From assembly GCA_943327015.2 (NCBI GenBank), contig CALPVM020000051.1, positions 1 through 10,785 on the forward strand: a stretch of DNA of 10,785 bases, read 5' to 3'. Shown here piece by piece: positions 1-6,514 of the stretch. The notes under the pieces were generated by a model. The model had not been told where the DNA came from. It ran no database searches and was given only the letters and a program-made list of their open reading frames with translations. The translations under genes were made by a program, and so were the position numbers. The stretch comes from Akkermansia muciniphila (GTDB lineage Bacteria; Pseudomonadota; Gammaproteobacteria; Burkholderiales; Burkholderiaceae_C). Position 1 is the first letter of the stretch, and each line of letters begins with the position of its first letter.

Positions 1-502
1 AAGGCATGCCGGATGCAGCCCATTCTGCCACCATGATTTGCAACACCAGCTCAGTGCGCAAAATGTCTTTTTCCGGAAGGTCGTCAATGCCCTCCAGACG
101 CTTGATGCGTAGGCGCAAGTCTTCTACCTCGCCGCTGATCTTTTCCATGACTGAAAGGACCATGCGAGAAGCCAGAATTTTGTTTTCTTCAACCTCGGTT
201 TCTACCAGTTGCAAGATGTCATCGTCTTCAGTGGCAGGCTTTTCTGATGGATTGTGCAGATACGCTTTCCAGGTTTCGGAGCAGGCTTGCAGCCATATCT
301 GGCGGCTGGTTTTATATGCTACCCAATTGTCGCGGCGGGTTTGTGTTTCGCGCGCGTTGGTGGGTTCGTCCAGCAGCTCAATCAGTCGGTCGTGCACCCG
401 CAGAGCGACAATTTTGTGTGCAACTTCCAGCTCAGTAACAAAACGCTCGCGCACGGTGTGCGCCAGCAAAATTTTGGACTTAGAAAGCTGTGCAGTAGCC
501 AT
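1..502 (-). CDS. DUF1631 family protein, N-terminal part (runs off left edge)
   Basis: An open frame starts with ATG at 502 and reads leftwards without a stop to the window edge, giving about 167 residues (MATAQLSKSKILLAHTVRER...). It is mostly helical and rich in charged residues. Its composition and segments such as VRERFVTELE, DEPTNARETQTRRD and EVEENKILASRMVLSVMEK resemble the N-terminus of the large DUF1631 proteins of Burkholderiales, which databases often mislabel as thymidine phosphorylase; their function is not established. No signal peptide or membrane segment is visible, so it is probably cytoplasmic. The start lies only 15 bases after the secF stop on the same strand, so it may be read through from the yajC-secDF transcript. 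The family call comes from remembered similarity; the reading frame itself is clear. The plus-strand frame over the same bases is its shadow. Confidence 0.72.
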   Translation of the reverse strand, partial: MATAQLSKSKILLAHTVRERFVTELEVAHKIVALRVHDRLIELLDEPTNARETQTRRDNWVAYKTSRQIWLQACSETWKAYLHNPSEKPATEDDDILQLVETEVEENKILASRMVLSVMEKISGEVEDLRLRIKRLEGIDDLPEKDILRTELVLQIMVAEWAASGMP

Positions 503-517
503 AGGGTGGTCGCGTAT

Positions 518-1471
518 TTAAACTGTTGCACCTGCGTTCGGGTCATTCGGATCATTGTCTTTTTTAACCGGTGCTTTTACCAAGTCTTCGCGCCGTATGC
601 CAAGCCACATGGCAATGGCTGCAGCCACAAACACTGATGAATAAATACCGAACAAAATACCAATGGTGAGCGCCAAGGCAAAATAGTGCAGGGTTGCACC
701 GCCAAACAGCAGCATGGACAGCACCATCAGCTGTGTAGAACCGTGGGTGATGATGGTACGGCTAATGGTTGAGGTAATGGCATTGTCAATAATTTCGGTC
801 GTATTCATTTTGCGGTAGCGCCGGAAGTTTTCGCGGATACGGTCAAAAATAACGACTGACTCGTTAACCGAATAGCCCAATACTGCCAGCACTGCGGCCA
901 GAACCGGCAAGGAGAATTCCCACTGAAAAAAAGCAAAAAAGCCAAGGATGATGATCACGTCGTGCAAGTTGGCAATAATGGCAGCTACCGCAAACTTCCA
1001 TTCAAACCGCACCGCCAAATAAATCATGATGCCCAGCACCACAAAGCCTAGAGCTTTGAGTCCGTCTACTGCCAGTTCGTCGCCCACTTGAGGCCCGACA
1101 AACTCGGTGCGACGGAGCGTTGCAGTTGCATCAGCAGCTTGCAGTGCGACCATGACCTTTTCGCTTTGCTGCCCCGAACTGCTGCCTTTTTGTACTGGCA
1201 TGCGGATCAGCACATCTTGCGCATTACCAAAGTTTTGCACCTGCACATCATTGATGCCTAAGCCGGCTACAGTGCTGCGGATTTTGTCAAGATCCGCGCT
1301 TTGGCTATAACTGACCTCCATCAGCGTGCCACCGGTGAACTCTACCGACAGATGCAGGCCACGGCTGAACAAAAAAAACACCGCTGCCGCAAAGGTAATA
1401 AACGAAATGGCGTTGAACACCAGGGCATGCCGCATAAACGGAATGTCGCGTTGAATTTTAAAAAATTCCAT
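518..1471 (-). CDS. secF: Protein translocase subunit SecF
   Basis: SecF is the inner-membrane partner of SecD. Together they use the proton motive force to help pull proteins through SecYEG on the periplasmic side. The 317 residues match the usual SecF length. Visible features in order are: TM1 at about 17-36; the conserved VEFTGGT at 43-49; a periplasmic domain at about 50-130 ending in the family motif VGPQVGDEL (125-133); and five further membrane segments. GYSVNESVVIFDRIRE (199-214) is the canonical SecD/SecF TM4 motif with its charged D and R residues. The C-terminal tail (about 293-317) is hydrophilic, charged and cytoplasmic. The ATG at 1471 is preceded by AAGGA nine bases upstream. 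It follows secD by 12 bases and is surely in the same operon. Confidence 0.97.
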   Translation of the reverse strand: MEFFKIQRDIPFMRHALVFNAISFITFAAAVFFLFSRGLHLSVEFTGGTLMEVSYSQSADLDKIRSTVAGLGINDVQVQNFGNAQDVLIRMPVQKGSSSGQQSEKVMVALQAADATATLRRTEFVGPQVGDELAVDGLKALGFVVLGIMIYLAVRFEWKFAVAAIIANLHDVIIILGFFAFFQWEFSLPVLAAVLAVLGYSVNESVVIFDRIRENFRRYRKMNTTEIIDNAITSTISRTIITHGSTQLMVLSMLLFGGATLHYFALALTIGILFGIYSSVFVAAAIAMWLGIRREDLVKAPVKKDNDPNDPNAGATV

Positions 1472-1483
1472 GATTCGGGTTCC

Positions 1484-3376
1484 TTATTGCGTGGTCACAG
1501 AATTACTGCTGGTGGCGCTGCCTGAGGGGCGCCACACGGTACCAATAGACACGCTTTTGAGTTTCTTTTGACGGCCATACCAGAGGTTAACCAAGCCGCG
1601 TGAAAAGAATACACCGGAGAACATGCTGGTCAAAATACCCAAACAATGCACCACTGCAAAGCCACGCACCGGACCGGAGCCAAAGGCCAGCAATGCCAAG
1701 CCGGCAATCAGGGTGGTAACGTTGGAGTCAATAATGGTGGCCCAAGCACGGTCGTAGCCGGCATGGATGGCCGCTTGGGGTGAAGCACCATTGCGCAGCT
1801 CTTCACGGATGCGCTCGTTAATCAGCACATTGGCGTCAATCGCCATACCCAGCACCAAGGCCATAGCGGCCATGCCAGGCAGCGTCAGTGTTGCTTGCAA
1901 CATAGAGAGTAGCGCTACCAATAACAGCAGGTTTAGCCCTAACGCAATACTAGAAATCATGCCAAAGAACATGTAGTAAAAACACATAAAAATGGCCACG
2001 GCAACAAAGCCCCAGGTCACGCTGTTAAAGCCTTTGGCAATGTTCTCTGCACCCAAGCTTGGGCCGATGGTGCGTTCTTCAATAATATCCATAGGCGCAG
2101 CCAGCGAGCCGGCACGCAGCAGCAATGCAGTATCTGCAGCTTCTACGGTGGTCATGCTTCCGGAAATTTGTACCCGGCCACCACCAATTTCGGTGCGAAT
2201 GACGGGGGCAGTCACCACTTCTCCTTTGCCTTTTTCAAACAGCAAAATGGCCATGCGCTTACCCACGTTTTCGCGGGTGACATCGCGGAAAATTCGTGCA
2301 CCTTTGGCATCCAAGCTCAGGTTGACTACCGGCTCCTGAGTTTGGTTGTCAAAGCCAGGTTGGGCATCGGTCAGGTTTTCACCGGTCAGAATGACTTGTT
2401 TTTTAACAATCACTGCCATTCCATTGCGCTCCAGATAACGTTCAGAGCCAAAAGGTACGACACCTGCTCCGGCTTCAGCAGCGCGGGCTTCGGAGCCTTC
2501 GTCCACCAAGCGTACTTCTAGCGTGGCAGTGCGCCCCAGAATGTCTTTGGCCTTGGCGGTATCTTGCACACCGGGCAGTTGCACCACAATACGGTCCAGC
2601 CCCTGTTGCTGAATCACCGGCTCAGCAACACCCAATTCATTGATACGGTTGTGCAAGGTAGTGATGTTCTGCTTTAAGGCTTGGTCTTGTATGCTGCGAG
2701 CAGACACAGGTTTAATGGTGGTAACAAGTTTAAATTCGGTGCCATCGGCTGATTCTGTGCTGTCCAAATCCGCAAACTGGTCTTGCACTATGATTTTGGC
2801 TGCATCGCGCGTGGCGGTGTCACGAAAGCGAATTTCAATGCTTTGACCGTTACGGCTAATGCCGCTGTGGCGTACATTTTTCTCACGCAACAGGGTACGA
2901 ATGTCGCCCGCCAGCGATTCGGCACGCTTGGTGAGTGCAGCTTGCATATCCACCTGCAGCATAAAATGCACACCGCCGCGCAAATCCAGCCCCAGATACA
3001 TGGGCGAAGCATGCATAGCAGTAAGCCATGCGGGTGAGCGTGACAGGAGATTAAGCGCTACTACATAATCGGGGTCGTTAACGCTGGGGTTCAGTGCTTT
3101 TTGAATTGTATCTTTGGCCTTGAGCTGGAGGTCGGTATTTTGAAAACGTGCCTTGATGGAGGTTCCATCCAGCGCAATAGCATCAGCACTGATGTCAGCT
3201 GCCTTCAAAGTTTCCTCAATTCGGGTGAGCAGCGCAGTATCAATTTTGATATTGGAGCGCACCGACGAAATTTGTACGGCAGGTGCTTCGCCATACAAAT
3301 TAGGCAGCGCGTAGAGCCCGCCAATCAACAGTGCGACCAGAATGATCGCGTATTTCCATAACGGGTAACGGTTCAT
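1484..3376 (-). CDS. secD: Protein translocase subunit SecD
   Basis: SecD is the large subunit of the SecDF export motor in the inner membrane. The 630 residues fit the proteobacterial form. TM1 is at about 8-26. The long periplasmic region carries LGLDLRGG (128-135), the hallmark D1 motif, then NRINELGVAEP (about 243-253) and EERTIGPSLG (433-442). The C-terminal half holds five membrane segments (about 452-600) with GMAIDANVLINERIREE (510-526), which contains the intramembrane Asp and Arg implicated in proton coupling. The tail after the last segment is short and polar. The ATG at 3376 lies eight bases after the yajC stop. The local Shine-Dalgarno is poor, which suggests translational coupling to yajC. 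No domain appears lost or duplicated. Confidence 0.97.
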   Translation of the reverse strand: MNRYPLWKYAIILVALLIGGLYALPNLYGEAPAVQISSVRSNIKIDTALLTRIEETLKAADISADAIALDGTSIKARFQNTDLQLKAKDTIQKALNPSVNDPDYVVALNLLSRSPAWLTAMHASPMYLGLDLRGGVHFMLQVDMQAALTKRAESLAGDIRTLLREKNVRHSGISRNGQSIEIRFRDTATRDAAKIIVQDQFADLDSTESADGTEFKLVTTIKPVSARSIQDQALKQNITTLHNRINELGVAEPVIQQQGLDRIVVQLPGVQDTAKAKDILGRTATLEVRLVDEGSEARAAEAGAGVVPFGSERYLERNGMAVIVKKQVILTGENLTDAQPGFDNQTQEPVVNLSLDAKGARIFRDVTRENVGKRMAILLFEKGKGEVVTAPVIRTEIGGGRVQISGSMTTVEAADTALLLRAGSLAAPMDIIEERTIGPSLGAENIAKGFNSVTWGFVAVAIFMCFYYMFFGMISSIALGLNLLLLVALLSMLQATLTLPGMAAMALVLGMAIDANVLINERIREELRNGASPQAAIHAGYDRAWATIIDSNVTTLIAGLALLAFGSGPVRGFAVVHCLGILTSMFSGVFFSRGLVNLWYGRQKKLKSVSIGTVWRPSGSATSSNSVTTQ

Positions 3377-3384
3377 GATGGTGC

Positions 3385-3714
3385 TTACTTAATGGTGCCT
3401 TTGGGCAGAACTTGCACTACAGCACTGCGCTGAACCTGGATTTCGACGCCGCTGGCAATGTCCAACCCTACATAGTTGTCGCCCAGCTTGCTGACTTTGC
3501 CCAACATGCCACCCACGGTAACAACTTCATCGCCTTTAACCAAGGCGTCTATCATGGCCCTGTGTTCTTTTTGTTTTTTCATCTGCGGGCGGATCATGAT
3601 GAAATACAGGACCACAAACATCAGTACCAAAGGTAGCATGCTCATAAGGGATGATTGCATATCACCACCAGCGGCAGCAGGGGCGGTTTGGGCGTAAGCG
3701 GTAGAAATAAACAC
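3385..3714 (-). CDS. yajC: Preprotein translocase subunit YajC (GTG start)
   Basis: YajC is a small single-span inner-membrane protein that associates with SecDF. From the GTG at 3714 the product is 109 residues beginning MFISTAYAQ, the usual betaproteobacterial N-terminus. A hydrophobic span at about 24-41 is followed by the conserved IRPQMKKQKEH segment and a cytoplasmic domain with GDEVVTVGGMLGKV and GVEIQVQRSAVVQVLPKG. The frame is also open from a GTG at 3729, which would add five residues (MWSAS). I prefer 3714 because GGAG (3722-3725) lies seven bases upstream of it and because the length then matches the family. The more upstream GTG overlaps that site and has no ribosome site of its own. 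It is first in the yajC-secD-secF operon. The usual tgt and queA genes are not upstream. Confidence 0.94.
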   Translation of the reverse strand: MFISTAYAQTAPAAAGGDMQSSLMSMLPLVLMFVVLYFIMIRPQMKKQKEHRAMIDALVKGDEVVTVGGMLGKVSKLGDNYVGLDIASGVEIQVQRSAVVQVLPKGTIK

Positions 3715-3721
3715 AGATGCA

Positions 3722-3725
3722 CTCC
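3722..3725 (-). promoter_or_regulatory. Ribosome binding site deciding the yajC start
   Basis: The minus strand reads GGAG here, seven bases before the GTG at 3714. This placement is ideal for that GTG and cannot serve the alternative GTG at 3729, which lies upstream of it. It therefore supports the shorter 109-residue YajC. Confidence 0.65.
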
Positions 3726-3757
3726 ACACAATAAAAGTTGGCCACGATTGGCAAATA

Positions 3758-3792
3758 ACCTTCTATTGTAAGCGCCAGCGTGTATGCATCAT
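3758..3792 (-). promoter_or_regulatory. Weak candidate promoter for yajC-secDF
   Basis: On the minus strand a TACAAT hexamer (3765-3770) matches the -10 consensus at five of six bases. It would give a leader of roughly 44 bases before the yajC GTG. Sixteen bases further upstream, ATGATG (3787-3792) matches the -35 consensus at only three positions. The rest of 3730-3918 shows no stronger pair. This is a guess from motif and position. Confidence 0.25.
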
Positions 3793-3918
3793 CTTTTATG
3801 TCGATGTAATCCCTGTCTTATCCCAAAAATCGATAGGGCTTTGTAAAGCTCGTGAATTTAAAATTGGACTTTAACGCTGCAAGAATGACTTGTAACATAG
3901 GCAGTAAAACTGGCAAAC

Positions 3919-4404
3919 TCAATTCAATGTTTGATGAGCTGCACATTGCGCTTGATTTAATGGCGCAAAGGGCGCTGTTTTGCTAATGAAATATGCAGCT
4001 AAGCCCGCGATAATTACGTTTAACAAAGCTAAAGTGGTTAATGTTCGAGCTATTTTTTTAGCCTGCTCGCCACGACGTACGAGTGTTCGACGCATGACCC
4101 ACATGCCCGGAGGTGGGAATTGATCCGTTTGAAAAGTGCGGAAAGCGTATCTAGCCAGTTCGAGTGAAGGTAAAGCCATACAAATAGCCAATGCAATACT
4201 CAAACCACGCAACCATTGGTTTTGTTCGCACACCGGCAAAGCATTAATATAGCTACGTAGTGCGTCAACGAAATAGAACTCACATGCCGCTATCCATAAA
4301 ATTAACGTGGGAGTTACTACAAATCTTACAAACCAAGAGGGTTCAACGAATTCTTTTTGCATGGTTACTTTGTTGCACTTTTGCTTAATGGCGTGAGACC
4401 TCAT
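3919..4404 (-). CDS. Uncharacterised small membrane protein
   Basis: I do not recognise a named family. The 161-residue product has three hydrophobic segments, at about 26-46, 66-82 and 121-141. The loop between the second and third carries FQTDQFPPPGMWVMRRTLVRRG (about 91-112 in part), followed by basic residues. An FPPPG-x-V-x-R-T/D stretch before a basic patch and a final TM helix is reminiscent of small uncharacterised membrane proteins in other proteobacteria, but this is from memory. The start is uncertain: the ATG at 4404 has no clear Shine-Dalgarno and sits next to a palindrome, while Met15 (ATG at 4362) would give a more typical N-terminus (MQKEFVEPSWFVRF) but also lacks a good site. 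The gene is AT-richer than secDF. It lies between yajC and a divergent DUF4345 gene, with no clear functional link to either. Confidence 0.7.
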   Translation of the reverse strand: MRSHAIKQKCNKVTMQKEFVEPSWFVRFVVTPTLILWIAACEFYFVDALRSYINALPVCEQNQWLRGLSIALAICMALPSLELARYAFRTFQTDQFPPPGMWVMRRTLVRRGEQAKKIARTLTTLALLNVIIAGLAAYFISKTAPFAPLNQAQCAAHQTLN

Positions 4405-4405
4405 T

Positions 4406-4418
4406 AACCAGTCTGGTT
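4406..4418. promoter_or_regulatory. Perfect 13-base palindrome in a divergent promoter region
   Basis: AACCAG (4406-4411) and CTGGTT (4413-4418) are exact inverted copies around a single T. The element lies one base upstream of the ATG at 4404 (minus) and within the 57-base gap to the ATG at 4462 (plus). On the minus strand a TACAAT -10-like hexamer (4422-4427) would place the transcript start on the palindrome. A protein dimer binding site is a reasonable reading. No regulator gene is adjacent. Confidence 0.35.
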
Positions 4419-4461
4419 GTTATTGTAGTATTTAGAATTAATTGACACTCTGGGAGTTCCT

Positions 4462-4818
4462 ATGTCATTTGAACTAGTTGCATGCAACTTGGGGGCGTTT
4501 GTAACAGCATTGATGGGCGTTTTTGGGTTGCTGGCACCTCGACGCGCAGCAGAATTTATCAGCATCAAGCCAGTAGGTGATAACGGAATTTCTGAGATCC
4601 GCGCGACCTACGGTGGATTATTTTTGGCTTTGGGGGTGCTGTGCCTGTTCTCACAGACGCCCACTTTTTTTATTGCCGCCGGTGTGGCATGGGTTGGTGC
4701 TGCGTGTGGTCGATTGTTCTCCATCTTCTTGGATAAAAACAATGATGCCCGCAATTTTGGCGGTCTGTGCCTGGAGCTGGTGGTGGGATTGTTGTTGCTA
4801 GCTCCGCCCTACATATAA
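4462..4818 (+). CDS. DUF4345 family small membrane protein
   Basis: The 118-residue product is very hydrophobic with four predicted membrane segments (about 5-24, 50-63, 68-87 and 100-116). The central motif GISEIRATYGGLFLALG (42-58) is the recognisable signature of DUF4345 proteins, small four-helix membrane proteins of unknown function. Length is normal for the family. The ATG at 4462 has a clear GGGAG six bases upstream (4452-4456). It is the first of three plus-strand genes and precedes the NUDIX gene by about 50-60 bases, so co-transcription is plausible. Nothing in the sequence indicates a substrate or partner. The family call is fairly confident, while the function remains unknown. Confidence 0.85.
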   Translation: MSFELVACNLGAFVTALMGVFGLLAPRRAAEFISIKPVGDNGISEIRATYGGLFLALGVLCLFSQTPTFFIAAGVAWVGAACGRLFSIFLDKNNDARNFGGLCLELVVGLLLLAPPYI

Positions 4819-4881
4819 AAAATTGGGCGTGATTCAGTTACGAATTGGAACTTGGTTTAACGGTATTGGATGGAAATAAGA

Positions 4882-5352
4882 ATGAAAAAGTTTAAATTTT
4901 GCCCTCATTGTGCAGGTCTGTTGCAAACCCAGAGCAACCGCCAAGTTTGTGCAGATGCCACTTGTGGTTATGTCCATTACGACAATCCACTGCCAGTAGT
5001 CGCGGCTATTGTGGAGCTTCCAGAAGGCGTGGTGTTGGCGCATAACCGCAGCTGGCCAGCAAAAGTATTTAGCGTACCTACTGGTTTTGTCGAGCATCAA
5101 GAAAACCCACAAGAAGCAGTGGTTAGAGAAGTGCAAGAGGAGTTGGGTTTGGCTGTACACAGTACCAGTTTGGTAGGTGTGTACCCCTTTGCACAGCAAA
5201 ACCAGATCATCATTGCTTACCATATGCTGACTAACGGCACTGTGGTTTTGGGGGATGAATTGGATGAATTCAAAATCGTACCCGTTGCTAAATTGCGCGG
5301 GTGGGGTTTTGGTACCGGGCTGGCGGTGCAGGCTTGGTTAGATGCGCGGTAA
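4882..5352 (+). CDS. NUDIX hydrolase with N-terminal zinc ribbon
   Basis: A NUDIX-fold pyrophosphohydrolase that would cleave nucleoside diphosphate-X compounds such as NADH, ADP-ribose or related dinucleotides. From ATG 4882 it has 156 residues. A zinc ribbon is formed by C7-P-H-C10 and C23-x4-C28. The NUDIX box GX5EX7REUXEEXGU is complete at about 68-90: G68, E74, then REVQEELGL, including the glutamates that bind metal. The layout (zinc ribbon then NUDIX) resembles the C-terminal half of NudC, but the NudC SQPWPFPxS signature is absent (here HNRSWPAKVFSVPTG), so I do not call it NudC. The frame also allows ATG 4870 (four extra residues, MEIR). I prefer 4882 because TGGA lies seven bases upstream and MKKFKFCPHC is a natural start; 4870 has no ribosome site. 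Confidence 0.9.
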   Translation: MKKFKFCPHCAGLLQTQSNRQVCADATCGYVHYDNPLPVVAAIVELPEGVVLAHNRSWPAKVFSVPTGFVEHQENPQEAVVREVQEELGLAVHSTSLVGVYPFAQQNQIIIAYHMLTNGTVVLGDELDEFKIVPVAKLRGWGFGTGLAVQAWLDAR

Positions 5353-5371
5353 AGCTATTCATTGATGCATA

Positions 5372-5400
5372 CCAGAGAAACATAATCTTGTATTTTCTGG
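5372..5400 (+). terminator. Hairpin after the NUDIX gene, weak terminator candidate
   Basis: CCAGAGAA (5372-5379) pairs with TTTTCTGG (5393-5400) through eight base pairs including one G-U. ACA (5380-5382) then pairs with TGT (5389-5391) past a single bulged A, leaving a six-base loop. The stem lies 20 bases after the NUDIX stop. There is no proper U-run after it (TTACGGATTT), so termination would be inefficient. It could instead be an RNA processing or attenuation structure ahead of the gene at 5451. Confidence 0.35.
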
Positions 5401-5450
5401 TTACGGATTTCAATGAAAAATGAAAGCTTAACGACAACCAATGAAATGCA

Positions 5451-6398
5451 ATGAAAAACTCCAAAATTGTGGTGCTAGGTTATGGTGCAGTGGGTCAAGC
5501 AACTGTAAAACTTTTACATGAAAAAGGTGTGCAAGTAACCGTTGCTCAGCGCACTGCTCCCAAAGACCTGCCCGAGGGCGTTTCTTTCAAGCATTGCGAT
5601 ATTTTGAGTTCGGAATCGGTAGATAGTTGTTTGCAGGGTTTTGATCAACTGGTTATTGCGATTGGATTCGAATACAAGACCCAAGTGTGGCAAGAGCAAT
5701 GGCCTATTGCGATGCAGAATATTATTGCCGCCAGTGTTAAGCAGGGCTTAAGAGCGGTTTTTGTCGATAACTTGTACATGTACGGGCCTCAAGAAAAAGC
5801 TTTGCATGAGGAAATGCAACTTTCAACCCATTCAGGCAAGCCAGCAGTACGCGCCACCATAACGCGTATGTGGCAAGAAGCAGTAAAGACGCATGGTTTG
5901 AAATTTACCGCATTGCGAGCTCCCGACTTTTTTGGGCCGAAAGTGTTATTGTCCCAATTAGGAGAGGTTGTATTTGGTAATCTGGCCAAAGGGGGTAAGG
6001 CTCAGTTTTTAGTCCCCATACATCAGCCCCATGATTTTGCCTACGTGCCTGACATAGCCCGAGCTGTTGATGAACTGCTCAATGCCCCAAACGAAGACTT
6101 TGGACAAGTCTGGCATATGCCTTGCGCACCAACTACAAATTTGCAACAACTGACAGAATGGGGTGCCCAAAGTCTTGGTGTGGAACCCAAAGTAATGGTC
6201 GTGCCTCTGTGGTTACTGCGCCTGCTTGGTATCTTTTGGCCGCTGGCAAAGGAAATCTGGGACATGCGATTTCAATGGGATCGGCCCTATTATGTGAATG
6301 CAGACAAGTTCAAACAACGCTTTGCTTTTACGCCAACACCGTTTAGTGAAAGTATTCCGGCAACGGTAAGGTCGTTTGATGTGGCGGATTCTGGCTAA
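5451..6398 (+). CDS. NAD(P)-binding SDR-type epimerase/dehydratase-like protein
   Basis: A 315-residue Rossmann-fold protein of the NAD-dependent epimerase/dehydratase (extended/atypical SDR) type. The dinucleotide motif is clear: KIVVLGYGAVGQ with G10-x-G12-x-x-G15. A conserved-looking VDNLYMYGPQ (105-114) follows the core strands, and RAPDFFGP (156-163) matches the RxxDFFGP motif seen after the active-site helix in uncharacterised SDR-type epimerases. Where the catalytic YxxxK would fall, the sequence reads RMWQEAVK (139-146), so the tyrosine appears to be replaced by Met/Trp. It may therefore be a binding or sensor protein, or an enzyme with altered chemistry. The ATG at 5451 has no good Shine-Dalgarno, and in-frame upstream alternatives add little. 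It ends 117 bases from a convergent gene. Confidence 0.85.
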   Translation: MKNSKIVVLGYGAVGQATVKLLHEKGVQVTVAQRTAPKDLPEGVSFKHCDILSSESVDSCLQGFDQLVIAIGFEYKTQVWQEQWPIAMQNIIAASVKQGLRAVFVDNLYMYGPQEKALHEEMQLSTHSGKPAVRATITRMWQEAVKTHGLKFTALRAPDFFGPKVLLSQLGEVVFGNLAKGGKAQFLVPIHQPHDFAYVPDIARAVDELLNAPNEDFGQVWHMPCAPTTNLQQLTEWGAQSLGVEPKVMVVPLWLLRLLGIFWPLAKEIWDMRFQWDRPYYVNADKFKQRFAFTPTPFSESIPATVRSFDVADSG

Positions 6399-6453
6399 GC
6401 GCAAGGACTCTGCACTTTGCTTGAGAAGTTTGCCAGAATTAGAACCCAGCAAC

Positions 6454-6480
6454 AAAAAAACGTCCGGGGCGGCGCCGGGC
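6454..6480 (-). terminator. Rho-independent terminator for the BASS transporter gene
   Basis: Reading the minus strand, a GC-rich stem runs from GCCCGG (6480-6475) through a seven-base loop to CCGGAC (6467-6462), with one A-C mismatch in the stem. One C follows, then seven T residues (6460-6454). It lies about 35 bases after the stop at 6515. On the plus strand the mismatch becomes a G-U wobble but no U-run follows, so its action on the convergent SDR transcript would be weaker. Confidence 0.6.
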
Positions 6481-6514
6481 ATCTATTTCGAGGCGCAGCG
6501 CTGGAGTCTGGCTA

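Noticed and set aside
6..521. A 171-codon plus-strand open frame
   Set aside because: It is antisense to the DUF1631 coding frame, is rich in Ser/Arg/Cys as expected of a shadow, and has no protein-family features.
3838..3849. GCTTT-GT-AAAGC symmetric sequence downstream of the gene at 3919
   Set aside because: The two-base centre cannot form an RNA hairpin loop, no U-run follows on the minus strand, and a short AT-rich palindrome is easily accidental.
4442..4447. A perfect TTGACA -35-like hexamer before the DUF4345 gene
   Set aside because: The matching -10 would fall inside the coding region after the ATG at 4462, so it cannot drive the gene from its annotated start.
4834..5223. A 129-codon minus-strand frame over the NUDIX gene
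   Set aside because: It is a shadow of the NUDIX frame, which has an intact zinc ribbon and NUDIX box.
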